Numbered from the stretch's first letter, positions 1 to 5,235 are shown. The stretch is 6,163 bases of DNA from Beijerinckiaceae bacterium (GCA_947456315.1 CANGRU010000113.1:1-6163), one strand, 5' to 3'. Notes: generated by a model not told the origin, from the letters alone. Numbers and translations are program-made.

Positions 1-407
1 CGCCCCATCTCATCAGGCGCGGCTGGGGTCGCATCATCAACATCTCGACTTCGCTGGATACGATGCAGCGGCGCAACAATTCACCCTATGGCGTGACCAA
101 AGCGGCCATTGATGCCGCTTCGCTGATCTGGGCGGGTGATCTCGATGGCACAGGCGTCACCTGCAACATTCTGCTGCCCGGCGGCATGGTCGATACGGAC
201 GACACACGTCCTTCAACGGCCACGCGCAAGACTTTGTCGGTGGATGTGATGAATGGCGCGTTGCTTTGGCTCTGCTCGCCAGACTCCGATGGCCATAGCG
301 GCGAGCGCTACAATGGCAGTCTGTGGAACCCGTTACTTGCTCCGCAAGAGGCTGCGCGTCTGGCGATGGAGAGCCCCGTGCTGCGCAAGCCTGCGCCGCG
401 CGGCTGA
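1..407 (+). CDS. SDR family oxidoreductase, C-terminal part (5' end outside window)
   Basis: The first full codon is at position 3 and the frame stays open to TGA at 405-407, giving 134 residues. This is the C-terminal half of a short-chain dehydrogenase/reductase, an NAD(P)-dependent cytosolic oxidoreductase; members are usually about 250-280 aa, so roughly 120-140 residues with the Rossmann nucleotide-binding glycine motif are missing. Visible family marks are the strand GRIINISTS carrying the catalytic serine, then SPYGVTKAA, the YxxxK catalytic pair, followed by an N-I-L-L-P-G-G segment matching the N-x-x-x-P-G region after the active site. The ATG at 63 is internal, because catalytic-core sequence lies in frame upstream of it. 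The substrate cannot be read from this part. The gene converges with fpr with only 3 nt between the stop codons. Family assignment is secure; function is open. Confidence 0.9.
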   Translation, partial: PHLIRRGWGRIINISTSLDTMQRRNNSPYGVTKAAIDAASLIWAGDLDGTGVTCNILLPGGMVDTDDTRPSTATRKTLSVDVMNGALLWLCSPDSDGHSGERYNGSLWNPLLAPQEAARLAMESPVLRKPAPRG

Positions 408-418
408 GGCTTATTTTT
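387..418 (+). terminator. Intrinsic terminator overlapping the SDR stop codon
   Basis: AAGCCT (387-392) pairs with AGGCTT (407-412). Inside, GCC (395-397) can pair with GGC (402-404) across a GCGC loop, leaving a small internal mismatch. The hairpin is followed by ATTTTTCG (413-420). The TGA stop of the SDR gene (405-407) is part of the stem and the T-run lies inside the last codons of fpr on the other strand. There is no T-run on the opposite side, so it should act only on + strand transcripts. Confidence 0.55.
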
Positions 419-1223
419 CGACGAAGGCTTTCTCGATCACATAATCGCCGGGCTCGCCCGTATTGCCTTCTTCAAAGCCGATGCTTTCGAGATATTTCGG
501 CACGTCAGCGATAATGCCCGGATTGCCGCACAGCATGACGCGATCCTGCGCCTTGTCGAAGGCAGGCAGGCCGAGATCGGTGAACAGCTTTCCCGATGTG
601 ATGAGATCGGTCAGGCGTCCCTGATTGCGGAACGGCTCGCGCGTCACCGTCGGATAATAGACGAGCTTGGGCTTGATATATTCGCCCAGCAATTCGTCAT
701 TGGGCAGTTCGTTTTCAATCAGCTCGCGATAGGCCAGTTCGCCAACCGTGCGCACACCATGCGTCACAATCACCTTGTCGAAACGCTCATAGGTTTCGGG
801 ATCGCGGATGGTGGACAGGAAGGGCGCCAGCCCCGTGCCGGTGGCCAGCAGATAGAGGTTGCGGCCATCGCGCAGATTGTCGAGCACCAGCGTGCCGGTG
901 GGCTTGCGGCCAACGAGCACCGTGTCGCCGACTTTCAAATGTTGCAGACGCGAGGTGAGCGGCCCGTTCTGCACTTTGATCGAGAAAAATTCGAGATGTT
1001 CGGCATAAAAGGCCGAGGCCACCGAATAGGCGCGCAACAGCGGCTTGCCCTCGACCTGCAGGCCGATCATGACAAATTGCCCGCTGCGGAAGCGAAAGCC
1101 CGGGTCTCGCGTGGTGGTGAAGCTGAACAAGGTGTCCGTCCAGTGATGGACCGAGAGAACCTGCTCTTCCAGAAAAGCACCCGAAGCCGGTCGCGCAGTC
1201 GCGCGATCAGTTGCCGTCGTCAT
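411..1223 (-). CDS. fpr: Ferredoxin-NADP(+) reductase, bacterial FPR type
   Basis: A 270-aa cytosolic FAD flavoenzyme that moves electrons between NADPH and ferredoxin or flavodoxin; in bacteria this supports redox balance, oxidative-stress responses and electron supply to ferredoxin-dependent enzymes. The FAD domain comes first, with RAYSVAS at residues 64-70 (the RxYS flavin motif) and GPLTSRL at 87-93. The NADP domain follows, with ATGTGLAPF at 127-135, THGVRTVGELAY at 154-165 and MLCGNP at 230-235. The protein ends EKAFVEK, the short C-terminal tail typical of the Rhodobacter/Azotobacter (subclass I) bacterial enzymes. Length is normal; the first ~18 residues are a variable extension. The start at 1223 lies 3 nt after the stop of the upstream small gene, whose 3' end would hold the ribosome binding site (GGCGGA-like), suggesting co-transcription and coupling. 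Confidence 0.95.
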   Translation of the reverse strand: MTTATDRATARPASGAFLEEQVLSVHHWTDTLFSFTTTRDPGFRFRSGQFVMIGLQVEGKPLLRAYSVASAFYAEHLEFFSIKVQNGPLTSRLQHLKVGDTVLVGRKPTGTLVLDNLRDGRNLYLLATGTGLAPFLSTIRDPETYERFDKVIVTHGVRTVGELAYRELIENELPNDELLGEYIKPKLVYYPTVTREPFRNQGRLTDLITSGKLFTDLGLPAFDKAQDRVMLCGNPGIIADVPKYLESIGFEEGNTGEPGDYVIEKAFVEK

Positions 1224-1226
1224 TCG

Positions 1227-1439
1227 TTAATCCGCCTTGTGTCCTGAAACTTTTGCTCGGGTGTAATCTATCACCAGCCGGACACTGAAATTAAGCAGAA
1301 AAAAGATGAGGCCGATGCCTAAGCTCTGGGCCCAAAGGCCCGCCAGAAGCCCGACCAGCCCCGAGGTCGCGAGGTTCGACGCCAGTGGCGGGTGCCACGG
1401 GTGGTTGAGCGAGCTGCGGGTGGACGCGATGTCCAGCAT
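1227..1439 (-). CDS. Small membrane protein of unknown function, upstream of fpr
   Basis: A 70-aa product I do not recognise. Residues 1-24 are polar with several Ser, His and Pro; residues 26-57 are an uncharged, Leu/Gly-rich stretch (SGLVGLLAGLWAQSLGIGLI then FFLLNF) that would form one long or two short membrane helices; the tail after R54 is basic (DYTRAKVSGHKAD), suggesting a cytoplasmic C-terminus. The start at 1439 is chosen because AGGA (complement of 1447-1450) lies 7 nt upstream. The frame stays open further back to 1748, but that extension is Pro/Arg-rich, runs into the YeiH coding region and has no family look, so I treat it as non-coding. The stop (1227-1229) is 3 nt before the fpr ATG, which argues for an operon and supports the gene being real. 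A link to Fpr function is inference only. Confidence 0.6.
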   Translation of the reverse strand: MLDIASTRSSLNHPWHPPLASNLATSGLVGLLAGLWAQSLGIGLIFFLLNFSVRLVIDYTRAKVSGHKAD

Positions 1440-1472
1440 GGGAATGTCCTGACAGGAGAGCCGAATGCTTGC

Positions 1473-1501
1473 AGTATCGGCTTGGCTGGCAAGGTCGCCA
1501 A
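1473..1501 (-). promoter_or_regulatory. Possible sigma-70-type promoter for the small membrane gene and fpr
   Basis: Read on the - strand: TTGGCG (1501-1496), 17-nt spacer, GATACT (1478-1473). Each box matches 4 of 6 consensus bases. It would start transcription near 1466, about 27 nt before the ATG at 1439, which is a sensible distance. The match is weak and unproven. Confidence 0.25.
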
Positions 1502-1576
1502 TGCGGGCGGGGTGGAAGAAAATCCTCTTATTCTGGGTTTTGAGAGTGGTTTTTTCTTCAAAACGGGGCGGTATGA

Positions 1577-1614
1577 ATTGCCATGCGGGCCCCCGATTGC
1601 CATGGTTGCCCCCG
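1577..1614 (+). repeat. Tandem 19-bp direct repeat in the yeiH leader
   Basis: Two adjoining 19-nt units: ATTGCCATGCGGGCCCCCG (1577-1595) and ATTGCCATGGTTGCCCCCG (1596-1614), identical at 16 of 19 positions, with all three differences in one CGG/GTT block. The array ends 28 nt before the yeiH ATG. The unit is not a multiple of three and lies outside any believable reading frame, so it is not a protein repeat. The 19-bp period places the two copies on nearly the same DNA face, as for paired binding sites, but a simple slippage duplication is equally possible. Confidence 0.75.
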
Positions 1615-1642
1615 TTGAGGGCCTTGGAAAGCAAGAAGAACA

Positions 1643-2686
1643 ATGGCGGGAGATCATCGCGCGGGTGCGCCGCAGGGCTTGGCTGATCTGGCGCCCGGCT
1701 TGGCTTTGGCGCTGGCACTGGCTGTGGGCGCACAAGCGCTGGCGCCACTGGTTGCGCGCATTGCTCCTTTGCCGGCCCTGCTCATCGCACTGCTGGTCGG
1801 CATTGCCTTGCAGCCCGCCATGGGCGCGCGCTTTGCGCCGGGCTTGCGCTTTTGCGTCTCGCGCATTCTGCGTATTGCCGTGGCTCTGCTCGGGCTCAAG
1901 GTCAGTCTGTCGGAAATTGCAGCCCTTGGCCCGGCCACCGGCCTGCTGGTTGTCGTGGCCATGGTGCTCACCATAGCGGTGGGCTTTGCTCTGGCGCGCC
2001 TGTTTGGCCTGTCGCGCAGTTTCGGGGCCTTGGCAGGTTCGGCGACCGCCATTTGCGGCGCGTCCGCAGCGCTGGCGACATCGAGTGTCTTGCCGCCATC
2101 ACCCGCTCGCGATGCCGATACGGTTTTTGTGATTGTCGCGGTCAATCTCCTCTCGACAGTGGCGATGCTGGCCTATCCGCCGCTCGCACGTCTTTTGGGG
2201 TTTGATGATCTGCACACGGGCATTTTGCTGGGCGGGTCCATTCATGATGTCGCGCAAGTGGTGGGGGCTGGTTACGCCGTCTCCGAGACGGCGGGTGCCA
2301 CGGCGGTGATTGTAAAGCTCTTCCGCGTGCTGCTCTTGTTGCCGGCCATCCTCATCATCGGGCGCATGTTTGTCGGCTCTGCCGGGGGCGCCAAAGTGCC
2401 TGTGCCGGTGTTTGCTTTTGCATTTCTCGGCCTGTGCATGGTCAATAGCGCCATGGCATGGATGCCGGCTGTGCAGCCGCTTTATGCGCCGCTCAAAGCT
2501 GTGCTGGGTGATGTGTCGTCATGGGGGCTGCTGGTGGCCATTGTAGCACTGGGTTTGAACACATCGTTTGAATCGATCGCCAAGCTCGGCTTGCGTCATG
2601 TGCTGGTGGTGTCGGGCACAACACTTGTTATTCTGGTCTGTGTGGCGGGCGGTCTCGTGCTAGAGGCACATTTCGGCCTTCAATAA
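1643..2686 (+). CDS. yeiH: YeiH/UPF0324 family membrane protein, putative sulfate exporter-type transporter
   Basis: A 347-aa integral inner-membrane protein with about ten hydrophobic segments spread over its whole length, the expected size and topology for the YeiH family (Pfam Cons_hypoth698). Family marks are GSATAICGASA at residues 132-142, GGSIHDVAQVVGAG at 197-210, VKLFRV at 224-229 and GLNTSFESIAKLG at 304-316. Family members are annotated as putative sulfate exporters from work on taurine/sulfonate-degrading bacteria, but the real substrate of most, including this one, is unknown. The ATG at 1643 has a purine-rich but weak upstream site (AAGAAGA at 1633-1639) and is followed by a short non-hydrophobic N-terminus. 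Family relatives often sit beside a LysR regulator; none is seen here. The next gene starts 15 nt after the stop, so the two probably share a transcript. The symbol is by family, not proven orthology. Confidence 0.88.
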   Translation: MAGDHRAGAPQGLADLAPGLALALALAVGAQALAPLVARIAPLPALLIALLVGIALQPAMGARFAPGLRFCVSRILRIAVALLGLKVSLSEIAALGPATGLLVVVAMVLTIAVGFALARLFGLSRSFGALAGSATAICGASAALATSSVLPPSPARDADTVFVIVAVNLLSTVAMLAYPPLARLLGFDDLHTGILLGGSIHDVAQVVGAGYAVSETAGATAVIVKLFRVLLLLPAILIIGRMFVGSAGGAKVPVPVFAFAFLGLCMVNSAMAWMPAVQPLYAPLKAVLGDVSSWGLLVAIVALGLNTSFESIAKLGLRHVLVVSGTTLVILVCVAGGLVLEAHFGLQ

Positions 2687-2701
2687 ATATCGGGTGAGAC
2701 C

Positions 2702-3778
2702 ATGACGCTGATCCTGTCCAATGATGATGTCGAAAAGCTCCTCACCATGCCTGATTGCATCGAGGCGCTGGAGACAGCCTATCTGGATCTCGCCGAAGGG
2801 CGCGGCGTCTCGCGCCAGCGCTCGGATTGCATCACGCCCACCACTTGGCATGAAGATGCAGTCTATGGATTGAAATCCATGGATGGTGTTGTGCCGGCTT
2901 TGGGCGTGAGTGCCATTCGCATCAATTCCGACATTGTCACCAATCCGCTGGTCGGCAATTCGCGCCGCCGTGTCAAAGTGCCAGCCGCCCCCAATGATCG
3001 CTATGTCGGCTTGGTCTTGCTGTTCTCAACCCATAATGGCGAGCCTTTGGCGATCTTTCCTGATGGCGTGTTGCAGCACATCCGGGTGGGCGCAACCAAT
3101 GGATTGGGCGTGAAATATATGGCGCGCGAAAATGCCAGCTCCATCGGCATATTGGGCTCTGGCTGGCAGGCGGAGACGCAGCTCACCGCAGCTTGTGCTG
3201 TGCGCGACATCACCTCCATCCGCTGTTTCTCGCCCAATCCGGACAATCGCGAAGCCTTTGCCGCGCGCATGAGCGAGACGCTGGGCATCGAAGTGCGGCC
3301 AGTGGCCCAGCCCGAAGATGCGATTGCCGGCGCAGACATTGTCATGTGTGCGTCCAATTCCATTGATCCGATTTTCTTCCAGCAATGGATCGAGCCGGGT
3401 ATGCATGTGTCGTCGATCAAAAAGCCGGAGATCGAGCCCGCCGCCATTCGCTCGGCTGACAAAGTGGCCGTGCATACGCACGACACAGATCCGATTCTCA
3501 TCGTCGCCAAAGATGCGAAGTTCAAGGAAACCAGCAAGCAGGCCGGCTGGAACACCGCGCGCCAGCTCGATTTCAAATCTTTCCCGACCCTGCCCGAGAT
3601 GATCGCTGGTCGTTTTATCGGTCGCGACAGTGATGATCAGGTGACGTGTTTCTTGAACAATCTGGGTCTGGGTTATCAATTCGCTGCCGCCGGATCGGTG
3701 ATCTACAAGCGGGCTTGCGAGCAGGGCGTCGGGCATCAATTGCCCACCGACTGGTTCACGGAAACCGTGCATCCCTGA
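2702..3778 (+). CDS. Ornithine cyclodeaminase/mu-crystallin family protein, atypical active site
   Basis: A 358-aa cytosolic protein of the OCD/mu-crystallin fold, whose members are NAD(P)-dependent enzymes acting on amino or imino acids. Seen in order: the helical N-terminus (LSNDDVEKLLTMPDCIEALE), K58 in VYGLKS, where the family has its substrate lysine; R128 in RVGATNGLGVKYMAR, matching the family R-T-x-A-x-S block; the Rossmann motif GILGSGWQA at 149-157; and the C-terminal FLNNLGLGYQFAAAG near 317-331. At the place where true ornithine cyclodeaminases have a VNAVGGDCPGK-like motif with the catalytic Asp, this protein has HVSSIKKPEIEP (235-246) with no equivalent Asp, so cyclodeaminase activity is doubtful. 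From memory, similar proteins are sometimes labelled 'tyramine oxidase subunit B'; I cannot verify that here. The start has a GGTGAG ribosome binding site (2693-2698), and the gene follows yeiH by 15 nt. The reaction is unknown. Confidence 0.87.
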   Translation: MTLILSNDDVEKLLTMPDCIEALETAYLDLAEGRGVSRQRSDCITPTTWHEDAVYGLKSMDGVVPALGVSAIRINSDIVTNPLVGNSRRRVKVPAAPNDRYVGLVLLFSTHNGEPLAIFPDGVLQHIRVGATNGLGVKYMARENASSIGILGSGWQAETQLTAACAVRDITSIRCFSPNPDNREAFAARMSETLGIEVRPVAQPEDAIAGADIVMCASNSIDPIFFQQWIEPGMHVSSIKKPEIEPAAIRSADKVAVHTHDTDPILIVAKDAKFKETSKQAGWNTARQLDFKSFPTLPEMIAGRFIGRDSDDQVTCFLNNLGLGYQFAAAGSVIYKRACEQGVGHQLPTDWFTETVHP

Positions 3779-3795
3779 TTTCGAACATCACCAAT

Positions 3796-3832
3796 AAAAA
3801 TGGCGCAGCGAGTAGCTCGCTGCACCATCTTT
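3796..3832. terminator. Bidirectional intrinsic terminator between the OCD-like gene and glnII
   Basis: ATGG (3800-3803) plus GCAGCGAG (3805-3812) pairs with CTCGCTGC (3816-3823) plus CCAT (3825-3828) around a TAG loop, with a single C/A mismatch, giving a 12-bp stem. On the - strand the hairpin is followed by TTTTTATT, a good U-tract for ending glnII transcription. On the + strand it is followed by CTTTG, a weaker tract for the yeiH-OCD transcript. It sits in the 75-nt gap between two convergent genes. Confidence 0.88.
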
Positions 3833-3853
3833 GAATGCCGTGAGGCGTAGAAC

Positions 3854-4870
3854 TTACTTCGCCACTTCCGAGATTGTCTTCAGAACTTGCGAAGCGATCT
3901 GGTAAGGGCAGCCCTGTGAATTGGGGCGGCGATCTTCCAGATAGCCCTTGTAGCCATTGTTGACGAAGGAATGCGGCACGCGGATCGATGCACCGCGGTC
4001 GGCCACACCATGGCTGAACTTGTTCCACGGCGCTGTTTCATGCTTGCCGGTCAGGCGCAGATGGTTGTCCGGGCCGTAGACCTTGATGTGGTCATGCAGG
4101 TTCTTTTCGAACTGCTTCATCAGGCGTTCAAAGTAATCCTTGCCGCCGACATCGCGCATGTGGCCGGTCGAGAAGTTGCAATGCATGCCCGAGCCGTTCC
4201 AGTCTGTGTCGCCGAGCGGCTTGCAATGCCATTCGATGTCGACGCCGTAGCTTTCGCACAGACGCAGCAGAATGTAGCGCGCAACCCAGATCTGGTCGGC
4301 AGCGGTGCGTGAGCCCTTGCCGAAAATCTGGAATTCCCACTGGCCCTTGGCCACTTCGGCATTGATGCCTTCGTGATTGATGCCAGCGGCCAGACACAGG
4401 TCGAGATGTTCTTCAACGATCTCGCGTGCGATCGAGCCGACATTCTTGTAGCCGACGCCGGTATAGTAAGGGCCCTGCGGAGCGGGGTAGCCATTTTCCG
4501 GGAAGCCGAGCGGGCGGCCGTCCTGATACATGAAATATTCCTGCTCGAAGCCGAACCAGGCATCGGGCGCGTCCAGAATCGTCGAGCGATGGTTGGACGG
4601 ATGCGGGGTCTTGCCATCGGGCATCATGACTTCGCACATCACCAGAGCGCCGTTTTCACGAGCTGCATCAGGGTAGACGGCGACGGGCTTGAGCACGCAA
4701 TCCGAGTTATGGCCTTCGGCCTGATTGGTCGAGCTGCCATCGAAGCCCCAGAGCGGCAATTGCTCGAGCTTGGGGAAAGCGTCGAATTCCTTGATCTGGG
4801 TCTTGCTGCGCAGATTCTGGACCGGCTCATAACCGTCCAGCCAGATGTATTCGAGTTTATACTTTGTCAT
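3854..4870 (-). CDS. glnII: Glutamine synthetase type II (GSII)
   Basis: A 338-aa cytosolic ATP-dependent ligase making glutamine from glutamate and ammonia, the main nitrogen-assimilation step. It is the eukaryotic-like type II enzyme found in rhizobia, Frankia and Streptomyces, clearly shorter than the ~470-aa GlnA. The N-terminal beta-grasp domain contains WGFDGSST (41-48). The catalytic domain carries the metal-binding FGFEQEYFMY (106-115), INHEGINAEVAKGQWEFQ (164-181), NGSGMHCNFS (225-234), RLTGKHETA (272-280), DRGASIRVP (291-299) and YLEDRRPNS (310-318). All key residues look intact and length is normal. Unlike GlnA it has no C-terminal adenylylation tyrosine motif, so control is expected mainly at transcription. 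The ATG at 4870 has a GAGG site 6 nt upstream on its strand. A near-consensus sigma-54 promoter lies 67 nt upstream, in agreement with NtrC-dependent glnII expression known in rhizobia. Its 3' end is closed by the terminator at 3796-3832. Confidence 0.97.
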   Translation of the reverse strand: MTKYKLEYIWLDGYEPVQNLRSKTQIKEFDAFPKLEQLPLWGFDGSSTNQAEGHNSDCVLKPVAVYPDAARENGALVMCEVMMPDGKTPHPSNHRSTILDAPDAWFGFEQEYFMYQDGRPLGFPENGYPAPQGPYYTGVGYKNVGSIAREIVEEHLDLCLAAGINHEGINAEVAKGQWEFQIFGKGSRTAADQIWVARYILLRLCESYGVDIEWHCKPLGDTDWNGSGMHCNFSTGHMRDVGGKDYFERLMKQFEKNLHDHIKVYGPDNHLRLTGKHETAPWNKFSHGVADRGASIRVPHSFVNNGYKGYLEDRRPNSQGCPYQIASQVLKTISEVAK

Positions 4871-4901
4871 GGTCGCCCTCAGCTATTCGGGGATCGCGGG
4901 C

Positions 4902-4916
4902 GGCACGCGGGGTGCC
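4902..4916 (-). other. Small hairpin in the glnII leader
   Basis: GGCAC (4902-4906) and GTGCC (4912-4916) form a perfect 5-bp stem with a 5-nt loop. It lies just inside the 56-nt 5' leader predicted from the sigma-54 promoter and ends about 31 nt before the glnII ATG. It leaves the ribosome binding site free. A regulatory role is not shown. Confidence 0.4.
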
Positions 4917-4936
4917 CGTGGATACGCGGTTCTCAA

Positions 4937-4953
4937 AGCAGTTAACGTGCCAG
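4937..4953 (-). promoter_or_regulatory. Sigma-54 (-24/-12) promoter of glnII
   Basis: Read on the - strand: CTGGCACGTTAACTGCT, against the sigma-54 consensus YTGGCACG-N4-TTGCW. The -24 half matches fully and the -12 half at 4 of 5 positions, with the required 10 nt between GG and GC. Transcription would start near 4926, giving a 56-nt leader. The position just upstream of glnII fits the known RpoN/NtrC control of this gene in rhizobia. Confidence 0.85.
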
Positions 4954-4965
4954 CCGTCACGCTTC

Positions 4966-4983
4966 TGCTGCCAATTTTGTGCA
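4966..4983. promoter_or_regulatory. Possible degenerate NtrC-type dyad
   Basis: The segment starts TGCTGCC and ends GTGCA; on the opposite strand it reads TGCACAAAATTGGCAGCA. This resembles the NtrC enhancer consensus TGCACC-N5-GGTGCA in its left half, but the right half is poor and the spacing is one base longer. It would lie only about 40-57 nt upstream of the glnII start site, closer than usual for an enhancer. Confidence 0.25.
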
Positions 4984-5058
4984 CTTAGGGGGTAGCTCGG
5001 CCCATTTTCCCGTGGACATCTATCCCACATGCCGGGATCAGCGATCGAATAGGGGCTT

Positions 5059-5075
5059 TTGGCACGAAAAGAGCA
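5059..5075 (+). promoter_or_regulatory. Sigma-54-like promoter facing the tctC-type gene
   Basis: TTGGCACGAAAAGAGCA matches YTGGCACG-N4-TTGCW with a complete -24 half; in the -12 half TT is replaced by GA but the essential GC is present at the correct 10-nt distance. Transcription would begin near 5086, leaving a leader of about 229 nt before the ATG at 5315. It is divergent to the glnII promoter, with 105 nt between the two -24 boxes. Alternative reading: GGCAC (5061-5065) and GTGCC (5077-5081) form a dyad that could be a protein-binding site instead. Confidence 0.5.
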
Positions 5076-5083
5076 GGTGCCGA

Positions 5084-5110
5084 CACGTCAAACGGGTGAT
5101 TCCTGACGTG
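5084..5110. repeat. 7-bp perfect inverted repeat, operator-like
   Basis: CACGTCA (5084-5090) and TGACGTG (5104-5110) are exact reverse complements with a 13-nt spacer, so half-sites are 20 bp apart centre to centre, about two helical turns. This is the geometry of a dimeric regulator site. It covers the start point (about 5086) predicted for the sigma-54-like element at 5059-5075. It is not followed by a T-run, so it is unlikely to be a terminator. Confidence 0.6.
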
Positions 5111-5167
5111 AAGGGCGCTGAAAGCGCAGGCTTTTTGCTGGGCGACTGACCTGAATATCGGCAGTCT

Positions 5168-5196
5168 TTGCCTATTTTTTATTCATATAGATTAAT
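5168..5196 (+). promoter_or_regulatory. Possible sigma-70-type promoter of the tctC-type gene in an AT-rich block
   Basis: TTGCCT (5168-5173), 17-nt spacer, ATTAAT (5191-5196); each box matches 4 of 6 consensus bases. It lies in the only strongly AT-rich stretch of the window, which is also bounded by TGCCTAT (5169-5175) and its exact reverse complement ATAGGCA (5199-5205). Start would be near 5203, giving a leader of about 110 nt that includes both stem-loops described below. Confidence 0.3.
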
Positions 5197-5235
5197 TTAT
5201 AGGCAGGTTATTTAGCCTCTCGCTTAGGGGGTGAA

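Larger units (their letters stand above)
4984..5232 (+). repeat. Two exact copies of CTTAGGGGGT in the glnII-tctC spacer
   Basis: CTTAGGGGGT occurs at 4984-4993 and again at 5223-5232 in the same orientation, 239 nt apart. One copy is close behind the glnII sigma-54 promoter and one is in the leader of the tctC-type gene. A 10-mer shared by chance in a spacer of this size is not rare, so this is only a pointer to a possible shared factor. Confidence 0.4.

Noticed and set aside
759..1247. 162-codon + strand frame opposite fpr
   Set aside because: It lies antisense to well-conserved fpr, with no homology-like features or start signals.
1440..1748. Possible N-terminal extension of the 70-aa membrane protein to 173 aa, starting at 1748 on the - strand
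   Set aside because: The added part is Pro/Arg-rich low-information sequence, overlaps the start of the YeiH gene antisense and spans the tandem repeat; the inner ATG at 1439 has a good ribosome binding site.
1654..2145. 163-codon - strand frame opposite yeiH
   Set aside because: Composition is Ala/Arg/Pro/Thr-rich, as expected from the complement of a hydrophobic membrane gene.
3001..3772. Long - strand frames opposite the OCD-like gene (191 and 248 codons)
   Set aside because: They overlap a gene with clear family motifs on the + strand and their products have no recognisable fold or ribosome binding site.
4373..4945. 190-codon open frame on the + strand opposite glnII
   Set aside because: It mirrors the strongly conserved glnII coding sequence, shows no family motif and would run through the glnII promoter; a typical antisense frame of GC-rich DNA.
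5022..5038. ATCCC-N7-GGGAT inverted repeat in the spacer
   Set aside because: At 5 bp it is too short to call on its own; such dyads are expected by chance in a spacer of this size.
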